Shown: piece after piece, positions 1-6,481 of the stretch | How the letters are laid out: the number at the start of each line of letters is the position of its first letter | Position numbering within the stretch: position 1 is the stretch's first letter | Assembly: GCA_949283445.1 (NCBI GenBank) | Contig: CASDTD010000223.1 | Span: forward strand, 1-6,688 | DNA length: 6,688 nucleotides | Origin: an uncultured Coriobacteriia bacterium | GTDB lineage: Bacteria > Actinomycetota > Coriobacteriia > Coriobacteriales > QAMH01 | Reading direction: 5' to 3' | Position numbers and translations under genes: made by a program | The notes under the pieces: generated by a model | Databases searched by the model: none | What the model was told of the DNA's origin: nothing | What the model saw: only the letters and a program-made list of their open reading frames with translations

Positions 1-443
1 CGAAAGAGCATCTCGGTCCAATCTTGTGCTTCCAGACCGCCCTGCCCCGGGTTGATGGAAACGATGGCATCGCTGGAATCAAGCTCGCCGGTGAACCACG
101 AGTCGAGCTCCAGCGCGTCAGCCTGTCCGGACAGACCGGCCAGCGCCTGCACGACCTCCGCCTCGAGCTCGGCATCGCCTTCGGAACAGGCAAGCTCGTT
201 GGCCACCTGCGCGTCTTCGAGCAACGAGGCCGCCGTGTCGAAGCGCTCTATTTCCCCGCGCAAATCAGCTGCGGTGCTCATGATGCGTTGGGCGCGTTCT
301 TGGTCGTCCCAAAACCCCGCCTGCGCAGACCGCTCCTCGAGCTCGGCGAGCTTCTCGCGCTTGTCGTCGATATGCAGGTAGCTCCCGATCGTCTCGATGC
401 GCTCCTGCAGCTCCTTCAGTTCCTGGCTATGGTTTTCAGCCAT
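1..443 (-). CDS. prfB: Peptide chain release factor 2 (RF2), N-terminal 147 codons, cut by the left edge
   Basis: RF2 recognises UGA and UAA stop codons in the ribosomal A site and triggers release of the finished protein. What is visible is the N-terminal helical/coiled-coil domain (about residues 1-115, including AGFWDDQERAQRIM at 42-55, close to the family's xPDxWxDxERAQ region) and the start of the core domain, INPGQGGLEAQDWTEMLF at 130-147. The latter matches the RF2 AGxGGTEAxDWxxML signature with Leu in place of the usual Thr. The SPF stop-recognition and GGQ catalytic motifs lie beyond the left edge. The start is ATG at 443: GGGAAAGGA lies 9 bases upstream, whereas the in-frame ATG at 452 abuts that Shine-Dalgarno. 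The reading frame is continuous through codons 20-26, where many bacteria carry the programmed +1 frameshift with an in-frame UGA. Here that site reads CTG CAT. It lies 54 bases after secA and is probably in the same transcript. Confidence 0.95.
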   Translation of the reverse strand, partial: MAENHSQELKELQERIETIGSYLHIDDKREKLAELEERSAQAGFWDDQERAQRIMSTAADLRGEIERFDTAASLLEDAQVANELACSEGDAELEAEVVQALAGLSGQADALELDSWFTGELDSSDAIVSINPGQGGLEAQDWTEMLF

Positions 444-453
444 CGAAGACATT

Positions 454-497
454 CCTTTCCCTCAGTCGTTCAAAACGTTCGTCGAAAAAGGGAAAGG
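454..497 (-). promoter_or_regulatory. RBS-sequestering inverted repeat between secA and prfB
   Basis: Read on the minus strand, the nine bases CCTTTCCCT (497-489) follow the secA TGA stop (500-498) with no gap. They are perfectly complementary to AGGGAAAGG (462-454), which is the prfB Shine-Dalgarno region. The loop is 26 bases and can itself form a small CGTT-TTG-AACG hairpin. A U-tract is missing after the 3' arm, so this is not a standard terminator. In RNA the stem would hide the prfB ribosome-binding site. A ribosome sitting on the secA stop would cover or melt the 5' arm and free it. The repeat is seen directly; the regulatory role is inferred. Confidence 0.6.
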
Positions 498-3260
498 TCA
501 CCTGTTCGCGCCGTGGCACTTCTTGAACTTCTTGCCGGAACCGCACGGGCACGGGTCGTTGCGCCCGACGTTGGCATACGGGTCGTCTTTGTCCTTGACA
601 ACCGTCGCAGGACGGCCCTGAGAGGGCTTGGGAACTTGTCCTGCCGCATCGGCCGCCCGCGCTGCCGCAGAGGCACCGCGCGTCATCGTCGACGTCGAAT
701 CGGGGATGTTCTCGTCGGGCGCCGAGTACGAGACGCTGGAAAGCGTCTCATCATCCTGCGTCGCGCTCGGCTCCTCCACGCGCACGGTAATCTGCAGTTG
801 CATGACCGTGCGCAGGAAGTCCTCGTAATTCGAGGCGACCAGCGCACCGAACATGTTGTACGCCTCTTCCTTGTACTCGACCAGCGGGTCACGCTGGCCG
901 ACGGCACGCAGACCGATGCCAGCGCGCAGGTAGTCCATCTCGGAAAGATGCGCCATCCAGTGCGGGTCGATGACGCGGAGCATGACCTGGTTTTCCACCT
1001 GGCTGAACAGCTCCGGGGCAATTTGCTCGCGCTTGCGCTCGTAGAATTCGTCGATCTTCTCCGTTGCCGCCTTGACCATGCCCTGCGTCTCTTCGCCGTG
1101 GTCAAGCGTCGAAAGGTCGAACTCCTCACCCGTGAGGTCTTTGTACCAGGCATTGAGCCCCTTGAAGTCCCATTCCTCGAACACCTCGTGCGCGGGGCAG
1201 TATTCCGCCACGGCGTCGGCCACCGTGTCGTCGATGAGCTCGGGCACACGCTCGCCGTAGTCTTTGCCGTCCAGGATGCTGTTACGCTCTGCATAGATGG
1301 TCTTGCGCTGCTCGTTCATGACGTCGTCGTATTCGAGCACGCGCTTGCGCTGGGAGAAATGCACAGACTCTACCTGGCGCTGCGCGCTTTCGATGCCCTT
1401 GGTGACCATCTTGGCCTGGATGGGCATATTGTCGTCGATTTCGGTGCGCTGCATGAGGTTGCTGATCTTGTCCATGCGGTCGCCGCCGAACAGGCGCATG
1501 AGGTCGTCTTCGAGCGAGAGGTAGAACTGCGCCGAACCCGGATCGCCCTGACGGCCGGAACGGCCGCGCAGCTGGTTGTCGATACGCCGTGACTCATGAC
1601 GCTCGGTGCCGATGACGGCCAACCCGCCGGCGGCGCGGACGATTTCCGCCTCACGTGCACAGGTGGCCTTGGCCTCGGCAAGCGCCTCGGCTCTCTGCTG
1701 GTCGGTCGCCTCGTCAAGGTCGATGCCCTTTTGCACGAGGATGTCGCGGGCGAGGTACTCGGGGTTGCCGCCGAGCAAGATGTCGGTGCCGCGGCCGGCC
1801 ATGTTGGTGGCGATGGTGACCGCGCCCGCGCGGCCCGCCTGTGCGACGATGTTGGCCTCTTGTTCGTGGAACTTCGCGTTCAGGACGTTGTGCGGGATGC
1901 CCCTGCGCGACAGCAGGGCGCTCAGGCGCTCGGAGCTCTCGATGGACACCGTGCCCACCAGACAGGGCTGCTGGTTGGCATGGCGTTCGGCGACGTCGTC
2001 TGCCACCGCGTTGAACTTCGCGTCGATGGTGCGGTAGACCAGGTCGGGCAAATCCTCGCGGATAACGGGCCTGTTGGGCGGTATGACCTCGACGTCGAGT
2101 TTGTAGATGTCCCTGAACTCGGCGTCTTCGGTCTTTGCGGTACCGGTCATGCCGGAAAGCTTGTCGTAGAGACGGAAGTAGTTCTGCAGCGTGATCGTGG
2201 CCATAGTCTGGTTTTCGGCGCGCACGAGCTGCCCTTCCTTGGCCTCGATGGCCTGGTGCAGACCCTCGGAATAACGCCTGCCCTCCATGATGCGCCCCGT
2301 GAACTCGTCGACGATCTTGACCTCGCCGTTTTGCACGATGTAGTCCTTGTCCCGGTGGAACAGGAACTGCGCCTTCAGCGCCTGCTGCAGGTGGTTGGAA
2401 AGCTGACCGGAAAGGTCTGCGTAGATGTCGTCGATGCCCAGCAAAGCCTCCACGCGTGCCAGGCCGGCCTCGGTGGTGGAGATGGTGCGCTTGGCCTCGT
2501 CCATCTCGAAGTCGCTGTCCTTGACCAGGTGCTTGACGGCGTTGGCGAACTTAATGTACAGATCGGCGGCTTGCGAGCTGGCGCCGGAGATGATGAGCGG
2601 GGTGCGTGCCTCGTCGATGAGGATGGAGTCGACCTCGTCGACGATGGCAAACGCGTGGCCGCGTTGCACGCGCGAGTCGGCACGGGAAACCATGTTGTCA
2701 CGCAGGTAGTCGAAGCCGAACTCGGAGTTGGTGCCGTAGGTGACATCGGCCTCGTAGGCCTTCTTGCGCTCGGGCGTCTTGGTGCCGTTTTGAATCAAGC
2801 CGACTTCCATGCCCAAAAAGCGGTAAATCTGCCCCATCCATTCGCTGTCGCGCTTTGCCAGGTAGTCGTTGACGGTGACGATGTGCACGCCGGTGCCGGG
2901 AATGGCGTTGAGATAGCCTGCCAGCGTCGAGACAAGCGTCTTGCCCTCGCCGGTCTTCATCTCGGCGATTTGCCCCGCATTCAAGACCATGCCGCCGATG
3001 AGCTGTACGTCGAAATGACGCAGGCCTGTGGTGCGCACGGAAGCCTCGCGCACGACGGCAAACGCCTCGGGCAGCAGCTCGTCGAGCGTTTCACCGTTCG
3101 CGTAACGCTCGCGGAACTCTGCGGTCTTGGCGCGCAGCTCCTCGTCGGAGAGCTGCTTGATTTCATCTTCCAGGTAGTTGACTTCGCCGACGCGGGCGCG
3201 GAACGCCTTGACTTCCTTGCCTTCGCCGACGGAGAGGAGTTTCGAGAAAAAGTTCGCCAT
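498..3260 (-). CDS. secA: Preprotein translocase subunit SecA, 920 aa
   Basis: SecA is the cytoplasmic/peripheral-membrane ATPase that drives unfolded secretory proteins through the SecYEG channel. Domains in order: N-terminal helix (MANFFSKLL), nucleotide-binding domain 1 with Walker A MKTGEGKT at 101-108 and Walker B VDEVD at 207-211, followed by LIDEARTPLIISG; the preprotein cross-linking domain after about 225; TGRIMEGRR at 321-329; nucleotide-binding domain 2 with MAGRGTDI at 487-494 and the arginine-finger region QLRGRSGRQGDPG at 563-575; helical scaffold/wing domain from about 615; an Ala/Ser-rich linker at about 830-895; and a zinc-binding SEC-C tail CPCGSGKKFKKCH (Cys904, Cys906, Cys915, His916). 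Length is normal for the family (E. coli 901). The start ATG at 3260 is preceded by GAAGGT at 3267-3272. It is the housekeeping form with an intact tail, not a SecA2. prfB follows on the same strand, an arrangement also known in Firmicutes. The whole frame is open with no lesions. Confidence 0.98.
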   Translation of the reverse strand: MANFFSKLLSVGEGKEVKAFRARVGEVNYLEDEIKQLSDEELRAKTAEFRERYANGETLDELLPEAFAVVREASVRTTGLRHFDVQLIGGMVLNAGQIAEMKTGEGKTLVSTLAGYLNAIPGTGVHIVTVNDYLAKRDSEWMGQIYRFLGMEVGLIQNGTKTPERKKAYEADVTYGTNSEFGFDYLRDNMVSRADSRVQRGHAFAIVDEVDSILIDEARTPLIISGASSQAADLYIKFANAVKHLVKDSDFEMDEAKRTISTTEAGLARVEALLGIDDIYADLSGQLSNHLQQALKAQFLFHRDKDYIVQNGEVKIVDEFTGRIMEGRRYSEGLHQAIEAKEGQLVRAENQTMATITLQNYFRLYDKLSGMTGTAKTEDAEFRDIYKLDVEVIPPNRPVIREDLPDLVYRTIDAKFNAVADDVAERHANQQPCLVGTVSIESSERLSALLSRRGIPHNVLNAKFHEQEANIVAQAGRAGAVTIATNMAGRGTDILLGGNPEYLARDILVQKGIDLDEATDQQRAEALAEAKATCAREAEIVRAAGGLAVIGTERHESRRIDNQLRGRSGRQGDPGSAQFYLSLEDDLMRLFGGDRMDKISNLMQRTEIDDNMPIQAKMVTKGIESAQRQVESVHFSQRKRVLEYDDVMNEQRKTIYAERNSILDGKDYGERVPELIDDTVADAVAEYCPAHEVFEEWDFKGLNAWYKDLTGEEFDLSTLDHGEETQGMVKAATEKIDEFYERKREQIAPELFSQVENQVMLRVIDPHWMAHLSEMDYLRAGIGLRAVGQRDPLVEYKEEAYNMFGALVASNYEDFLRTVMQLQITVRVEEPSATQDDETLSSVSYSAPDENIPDSTSTMTRGASAAARAADAAGQVPKPSQGRPATVVKDKDDPYANVGRNDPCPCGSGKKFKKCHGANR

Positions 3261-3296
3261 ATTTCTACCTTCGAATAATAGAGACTAGTCGCGCTT

Positions 3297-3305
3297 ACTT
3301 TAGCA
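3297..3305 (-). promoter_or_regulatory. secA: Possible extended -10 promoter element for secA
   Basis: The minus strand reads TGC-TAAAGT here, an extended -10 (TGn) with a hexamer matching TATAAT at four of six positions. Initiation about 7 bases downstream would give a leader of roughly 30 bases that contains the secA Shine-Dalgarno. An 8-bp palindrome GACTAGTC (3283-3290) would fall at the start site. No convincing -35 box lies 16-18 bases upstream, so this is a weak call. The rest of the 112-base gap (3261-3372) shows no gene and no clear terminator for the upstream regulator, so readthrough into secA is possible. Confidence 0.25.
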
Positions 3306-3372
3306 CACGGCACATACGCGAAAGCAGATGATGCCCAACTGTCACATCCAGCCTCCACATGCGGGCGCGTCT

Positions 3373-6000
3373 TCATATGCGAAACGTCTTCGGGTCGAGC
3401 TTCAACAGGGTCGGGTCGATGGATATGAGCTGGTCGTAGAGCCCCTTCGTTTCGCGCGACGGGTCCAAGCCGAGCTCATCGCTCAAGAACTTGCGGCATT
3501 CGAAATACGTGCGTATAGCCCCGCAACGTTGCCCTGCGGCAATCTGCGCTTTCATGAGCGCGAAATAGGTGTCCTCTCGTTTGCTGTCCACCTCCATGCC
3601 CTTGCGCGCGAACCACAGGGCAAGGCGCGCATCGTCCATGCCCAGCGCGCACGACGACGCCGCCACCATCGAGTCGGCGAACAGGGCCTTGTAGCGCACG
3701 CGCTGGGCATCGACCCGCTTGTTCCCCACTTCGCTTGGCAGCAGATCCCCTTTGTAGAGAGATTCGAGATGCGCGTACGTGTCGAGCAGTTCGCGCGGCT
3801 GCATGTTGCTGACCAGCAGCTTCCTGCACAAGCATTCGAACTCGCCGACATCGGAGACGACGTAATGCGTGTTGACCCGGCAGAAATCGCCCACCCGCTC
3901 GAGGTAGGGGCCTTCGCCCACCGTCATCACGAGATTGCCCCACACCGTGTAGAAGTTATCCAAAGCGCGCAACCGGGCGGACTCGGGCCACAGGTCTTCG
4001 AGCAGCACATCGCGCGGCACGTCTCTGCCCTGGCTGATCACGAGCAACGTGAGCATAAGCCGGCTTTTCTTGCGCAAGTCGTTGTCGTTGATGAGACGCT
4101 CGCCAATCGTCACCTCGAAGCAACCGAACAGCCTCACGTGCATGAGTTCGACCGTCCCGCGCGCCTGCACGCGCGCTGGCTGCTCGCCGACGCTCTGGTA
4201 GAGGTGCCCGTCGACTTCCCAGGGAACATCGGCCCCACGTGCCCGGCGCTCCTTTGCCAGCATTTTGAGCATGCGCGACGCCGCCTCCAGCAAGACCATG
4301 TCGCGCTGACCGCCATCGGGCGCGCCCACGCCAAAATACCCGTTCTTCCACAAGTCGCGCACGAGCAGCGCCTCGGAAAACGAGCGCAGGCCGTCGCGGC
4401 GCATCGCTATGACGATATCGCACCCGAGAGAACGGAGCAACTTGCGCAGTTCGGGGCTGTCGACATACTCGAGAAGATGGAGGGCGAGGCGGTACGGCAG
4501 GCTCGCCTGAAACCTGTCGTGATATTCGGTGAACAAGGCGACAAGTGCCCGGACGCGCCGCTCCGACGGCGGCTGCCGTAGCTTTTCTAAGGCGCCTTGC
4601 TGCTGCGAGCCATCGGCAATGAGCGCCCGGCGCACCTCGGTATCGGTGCACAAATCGACCACGCTAGCGAGAAATTCCCCCGGCGTCACGGGAGATTGCG
4701 CCGCTGCATAAGTGCCCTTGCCGTGGACAGCCGTCGCGCCCGAACCGAAAGCGGCCAGCGCCAGATACGCCGCAAGCTGCGCTGTCGTCTCCGGCTCGTC
4801 TGCACCGGCGGCCCCTGATGGGCCAAACACCTGCTGGGCAAGATGGCAGGCCTCGAGCTCGTCACCCTGCAGCCCGCACGCCCACGCCCTCAACGCCCGC
4901 AAGCGGGGCAGCTCCGAAAACGCGTCGTCCTGACATCGAGACAACAGGCGCTCCACCACTTCGTAATGCCCTTGGTCGAGCAGCTCCCAGCCGCGCGAGA
5001 CCAGCCAAGCCGCACAATGCTTGTCGGCGCAAAACAGCGAGAGCAGGCTTTCCGCACGCTGTACCTCTCCCCGGTCGAAGAGCAGCGCGATGGCGCGTTC
5101 CGCCAGAGGGACCGTACCCCCGAGCACCTGCCTGGCGGGTTCCGTACCCTCGAGCGCGACGGCGAGGAGCTCGGGAGCCAAATCGCCCACGTCGAATTTC
5201 GCGGCGCCCGTGTCGATACCGAGAAACGGGTATTCGCGGGCGAGTATGGCCCTGTCATCAGAACCCAAGGCCGTCTCAAGACGCTCGAGCTCGCCAAACG
5301 AGCCTTTCCCCAACACGAGAACGGAAAACGCGCATGCGAAAAACGACGCTGGCAGACGTTCCTCGAAAAAGCCCCTCAGGCACCGCTTCGCCTCGTCTTG
5401 CGGGTCGTCGCTCCAGACGACGGCCGCCGCGCGCCCCATGAACAGCCGCCGTGCCCGTCTCCAGTCGCGCAGCGCGAGCGCCTTGGCTTCGGGCGCCAAA
5501 CTTCCACCATGCGCGTCGAACAGCTCCGATTCGGTTACCAGCATGTCGGATGCCCCGATGAACAGGCAGTCGGGTTGTACATCGTGCAGGCAGTCAGTCG
5601 AAGGCAGCGTGGTGACGACGACCTCCACGCCCTTGACCAGCAACTTGTCCAAAAATGTGGCGAGCTTCTGCAGGCGTTGTTCGTGCAGCCAGGGCAAATC
5701 GTCGATGACGACAAGGGCAGGCACCTCGCCGGAACGCGTGACGCCCTGAATACCTCCCTCGTCGAGCGCGATGAGGAAATCGGGCTGACTGGCATCGACC
5801 CAGCAGACCTCCTTTCCCGCGAACAACCGCGCTGCATACTCGCGGGCGAGCATGGTCTTGCCGAAACCATGTGGCGCCGTGACGAGCCTCACAACCCCTC
5901 TGTCCTGCAGCATGAGCGATATGAGCCGGTTTCTTCTCGCCGGGCGGTCTGCTTGCGCATCTTCGGCAGCAGGACGCTTCGTCTTCTGGTTTTTCGTCAT
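3373..6000 (-). CDS. STAND/MalT-type NTPase with C-terminal winged helix and BTAD domain, transcriptional regulator, 875 aa
   Basis: This is a large one-component regulator expected to use ATP binding as a switch and to bind DNA. Visible parts: a basic, probably disordered start (1-25); an NTPase domain with Walker A TAPHGFGKT at 41-49 (compare APAGYGKT-type loops in MalT) and Walker B ALVVIDD at 95-101; a long helical middle (about 290-590), probably a sensor/TPR-like arm though no repeat unit is clear; an OmpR/SARP-like winged helix at about 619-700 (VRLFGCFEVTIG, then LRKKSRLMLTLLV, VLLEDLWP); and a BTAD domain at about 715-862 ending in RKFLSDELGLDPSRE. No membrane segment is seen. The start ATG at 6000 has AGGAGG eight bases upstream, inside the end of the small membrane-protein gene, with only one base between that gene's stop and this start, so the two are probably translationally coupled. 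Targets and signal cannot be told from the sequence. The domain call is firm and the role is inferred from family knowledge. Confidence 0.88.
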   Translation of the reverse strand: MTKNQKTKRPAAEDAQADRPARRNRLISLMLQDRGVVRLVTAPHGFGKTMLAREYAARLFAGKEVCWVDASQPDFLIALDEGGIQGVTRSGEVPALVVIDDLPWLHEQRLQKLATFLDKLLVKGVEVVVTTLPSTDCLHDVQPDCLFIGASDMLVTESELFDAHGGSLAPEAKALALRDWRRARRLFMGRAAAVVWSDDPQDEAKRCLRGFFEERLPASFFACAFSVLVLGKGSFGELERLETALGSDDRAILAREYPFLGIDTGAAKFDVGDLAPELLAVALEGTEPARQVLGGTVPLAERAIALLFDRGEVQRAESLLSLFCADKHCAAWLVSRGWELLDQGHYEVVERLLSRCQDDAFSELPRLRALRAWACGLQGDELEACHLAQQVFGPSGAAGADEPETTAQLAAYLALAAFGSGATAVHGKGTYAAAQSPVTPGEFLASVVDLCTDTEVRRALIADGSQQQGALEKLRQPPSERRVRALVALFTEYHDRFQASLPYRLALHLLEYVDSPELRKLLRSLGCDIVIAMRRDGLRSFSEALLVRDLWKNGYFGVGAPDGGQRDMVLLEAASRMLKMLAKERRARGADVPWEVDGHLYQSVGEQPARVQARGTVELMHVRLFGCFEVTIGERLINDNDLRKKSRLMLTLLVISQGRDVPRDVLLEDLWPESARLRALDNFYTVWGNLVMTVGEGPYLERVGDFCRVNTHYVVSDVGEFECLCRKLLVSNMQPRELLDTYAHLESLYKGDLLPSEVGNKRVDAQRVRYKALFADSMVAASSCALGMDDARLALWFARKGMEVDSKREDTYFALMKAQIAAGQRCGAIRTYFECRKFLSDELGLDPSRETKGLYDQLISIDPTLLKLDPKTFRI

Positions 6001-6001
6001 G

Positions 6002-6253
6002 TCATTCACCTCCTGACGCGAAAAGCCGCAAGACCAGCTGAGACACCGGGTTTTCCGGATCAAGCGCTATCGACGCAGAAAGCAGCAGCAACACGACACC
6101 CAACACGCCGAACACGGCCGCGGCGAGCAGCACGGCACGATGAAACCTCGCAACGCCCGTGTCATGCGCTGCCAGCTCGCGCACCTGCCAGATGCGCCGC
6201 GCGATATCGGGCCGATCCCCCAGCTTCGGCGCTCTGGGAACCCTCACGCTCAC
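6002..6253 (-). CDS. Small single-pass membrane protein of unknown function, 83 aa
   Basis: I do not recognise this protein. Its first half (about residues 1-41) is basic and soluble (SVRVPRAPKLGDRPDIARR, then a His/Arg-containing stretch). One strong hydrophobic helix follows, from about 42 to 64 (AVLLAAAVFGVLGVVLLLLS), then a short tail with LDPENPVSQLVLRLF. Arg, Lys and His before the helix predict the N-terminus inside and the tail outside. I prefer the GTG start at 6253 because GGAGG stands eight bases upstream. An in-frame ATG at 6298 would give 98 aa but has no Shine-Dalgarno. The stop TGA is one base from the start of the STAND-BTAD regulator, and its last codons contain the regulator's ribosome-binding site. 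This argues that it is a real gene and an expression partner, perhaps a membrane anchor, sensor or modulator of the regulator; that role is only inference. It could also be a remnant of a longer membrane protein. Confidence 0.65.
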   Translation of the reverse strand: MSVRVPRAPKLGDRPDIARRIWQVRELAAHDTGVARFHRAVLLAAAVFGVLGVVLLLLSASIALDPENPVSQLVLRLFASGGE

Positions 6254-6324
6254 GCCGCCGTCCTCCAGTCCTCCGACATTCCGTACGAGAAGAACCATAG
6301 GAGTCGAAGGCGTGCCGGCGCACG

Positions 6325-6338
6325 AGAAAGTTCTTTCT
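6325..6338. repeat. Inverted repeat AGAAAG-TT-CTTTCT
   Basis: Two perfect 6-base arms are separated by two bases. They lie about 70 bases upstream of the GTG start of the small membrane protein, in what is probably its 5' leader. It could be an operator or a small leader hairpin; chance is also possible at this length. Confidence 0.4.
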
Positions 6339-6357
6339 TTACCTGCGTGTTTTTCGA

Positions 6358-6388
6358 TTCATGAAACAAATAAACTTCATAGTATGAA
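6358..6388. promoter_or_regulatory. Paired TTCAT/ATGAA inverted repeats in an AT-rich patch, candidate operator of the membrane-protein/regulator pair
   Basis: TTCATGAA (6358-6365) is a perfect 8-bp palindrome and TTCATA-G-TATGAA (6376-6388) is a perfect inverted repeat with 6-base arms. Both share the TTCAT/ATGAA half-site and their centres are about 20.5 bp apart, close to two turns of the helix. The patch is clearly richer in A+T than the rest of the window. On the minus strand the second repeat lies between a weak TTGTTC and TTTATT (16-base spacer), a poor but possible -35/-10 pair. The repeats are directly visible. Binding by the downstream regulator or any other factor is inference. Confidence 0.45.
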
Positions 6389-6444
6389 AAGAACAAAGTG
6401 CCCGCCACGCTCAAGCACGTTCAACGTATCGTGCACATATGCGC

Positions 6445-6466
6445 AAAACGCGCGCAGCGAGCGCAC
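6445..6466 (-). terminator. Weak intrinsic-terminator-like hairpin after the DUF4130-like gene
   Basis: On the minus strand, GTGCGC (6466-6461), loop TCGCT, and GCGCGC (6455-6450) can pair over six positions including one G-U, and are followed by GTTTT. It starts 16 bases after the TGA stop at 6482. The U-tract is short, so termination may be partial. The position at a gene end, before a regulated spacer, fits termination. Confidence 0.4.
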
Positions 6467-6481
6467 ATGCAACACGCGACG

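Noticed and set aside
444..452. Alternative prfB start ATG at 452, adding three codons
   Set aside because: The Shine-Dalgarno GGGAAAGGA directly abuts this ATG, leaving no spacer. The ATG at 443 has about nine bases.
467..480. Direct repeat CGTTC-AAAA-CGTTC in the secA-prfB gap, considered as a LexA-like box
   Set aside because: The half-sites are in direct, not inverted, orientation and do not match the CGAAC-N4-GTTCG consensus. They lie within the loop of the larger stem.
454..497. Reading the secA-prfB inverted repeat as an intrinsic terminator
   Set aside because: The loop is long and no T-run follows the 3' arm in the direction of transcription; the 3' arm leads straight into the prfB start.
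24..1592. Long plus-strand open frame of 522 codons opposite prfB and secA
   Set aside because: It is antisense to two certain genes, has no recognisable domain, and is rich in Leu/Val/Arg/Ala/His as expected for the complement of GC-rich codons.
1596..3278. Plus-strand open frame of 560 codons covering the rest of the secA antisense strand
   Set aside because: Same shadow effect. The sequence is repetitive in Val/Asp/Gly/Leu with no motif, and secA on the other strand is unambiguous.
3328..4581. Plus-strand open frame of 417 codons opposite the regulator C-terminal half
   Set aside because: Antisense shadow of the winged helix-BTAD coding region, with no family resemblance.
6001..6063. 21-codon upstream extension of the regulator starting at 6063
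   Set aside because: It would overlap the small membrane-protein gene and has no ribosome-binding site. The ATG at 6000 has AGGAGG at ideal spacing.
6254..6298. ATG start at 6298 for the small membrane protein (98 aa)
   Set aside because: The bases before it (CGACTCCT) contain no Shine-Dalgarno, whereas the GTG at 6253 has GGAGG eight bases upstream. It remains possible if the message is leaderless.
4843..6300. Plus-strand open frame of 485 codons opposite the regulator N-terminal half and the small membrane protein
   Set aside because: Antisense shadow that overlaps two better-supported genes, including their Shine-Dalgarno sequences.
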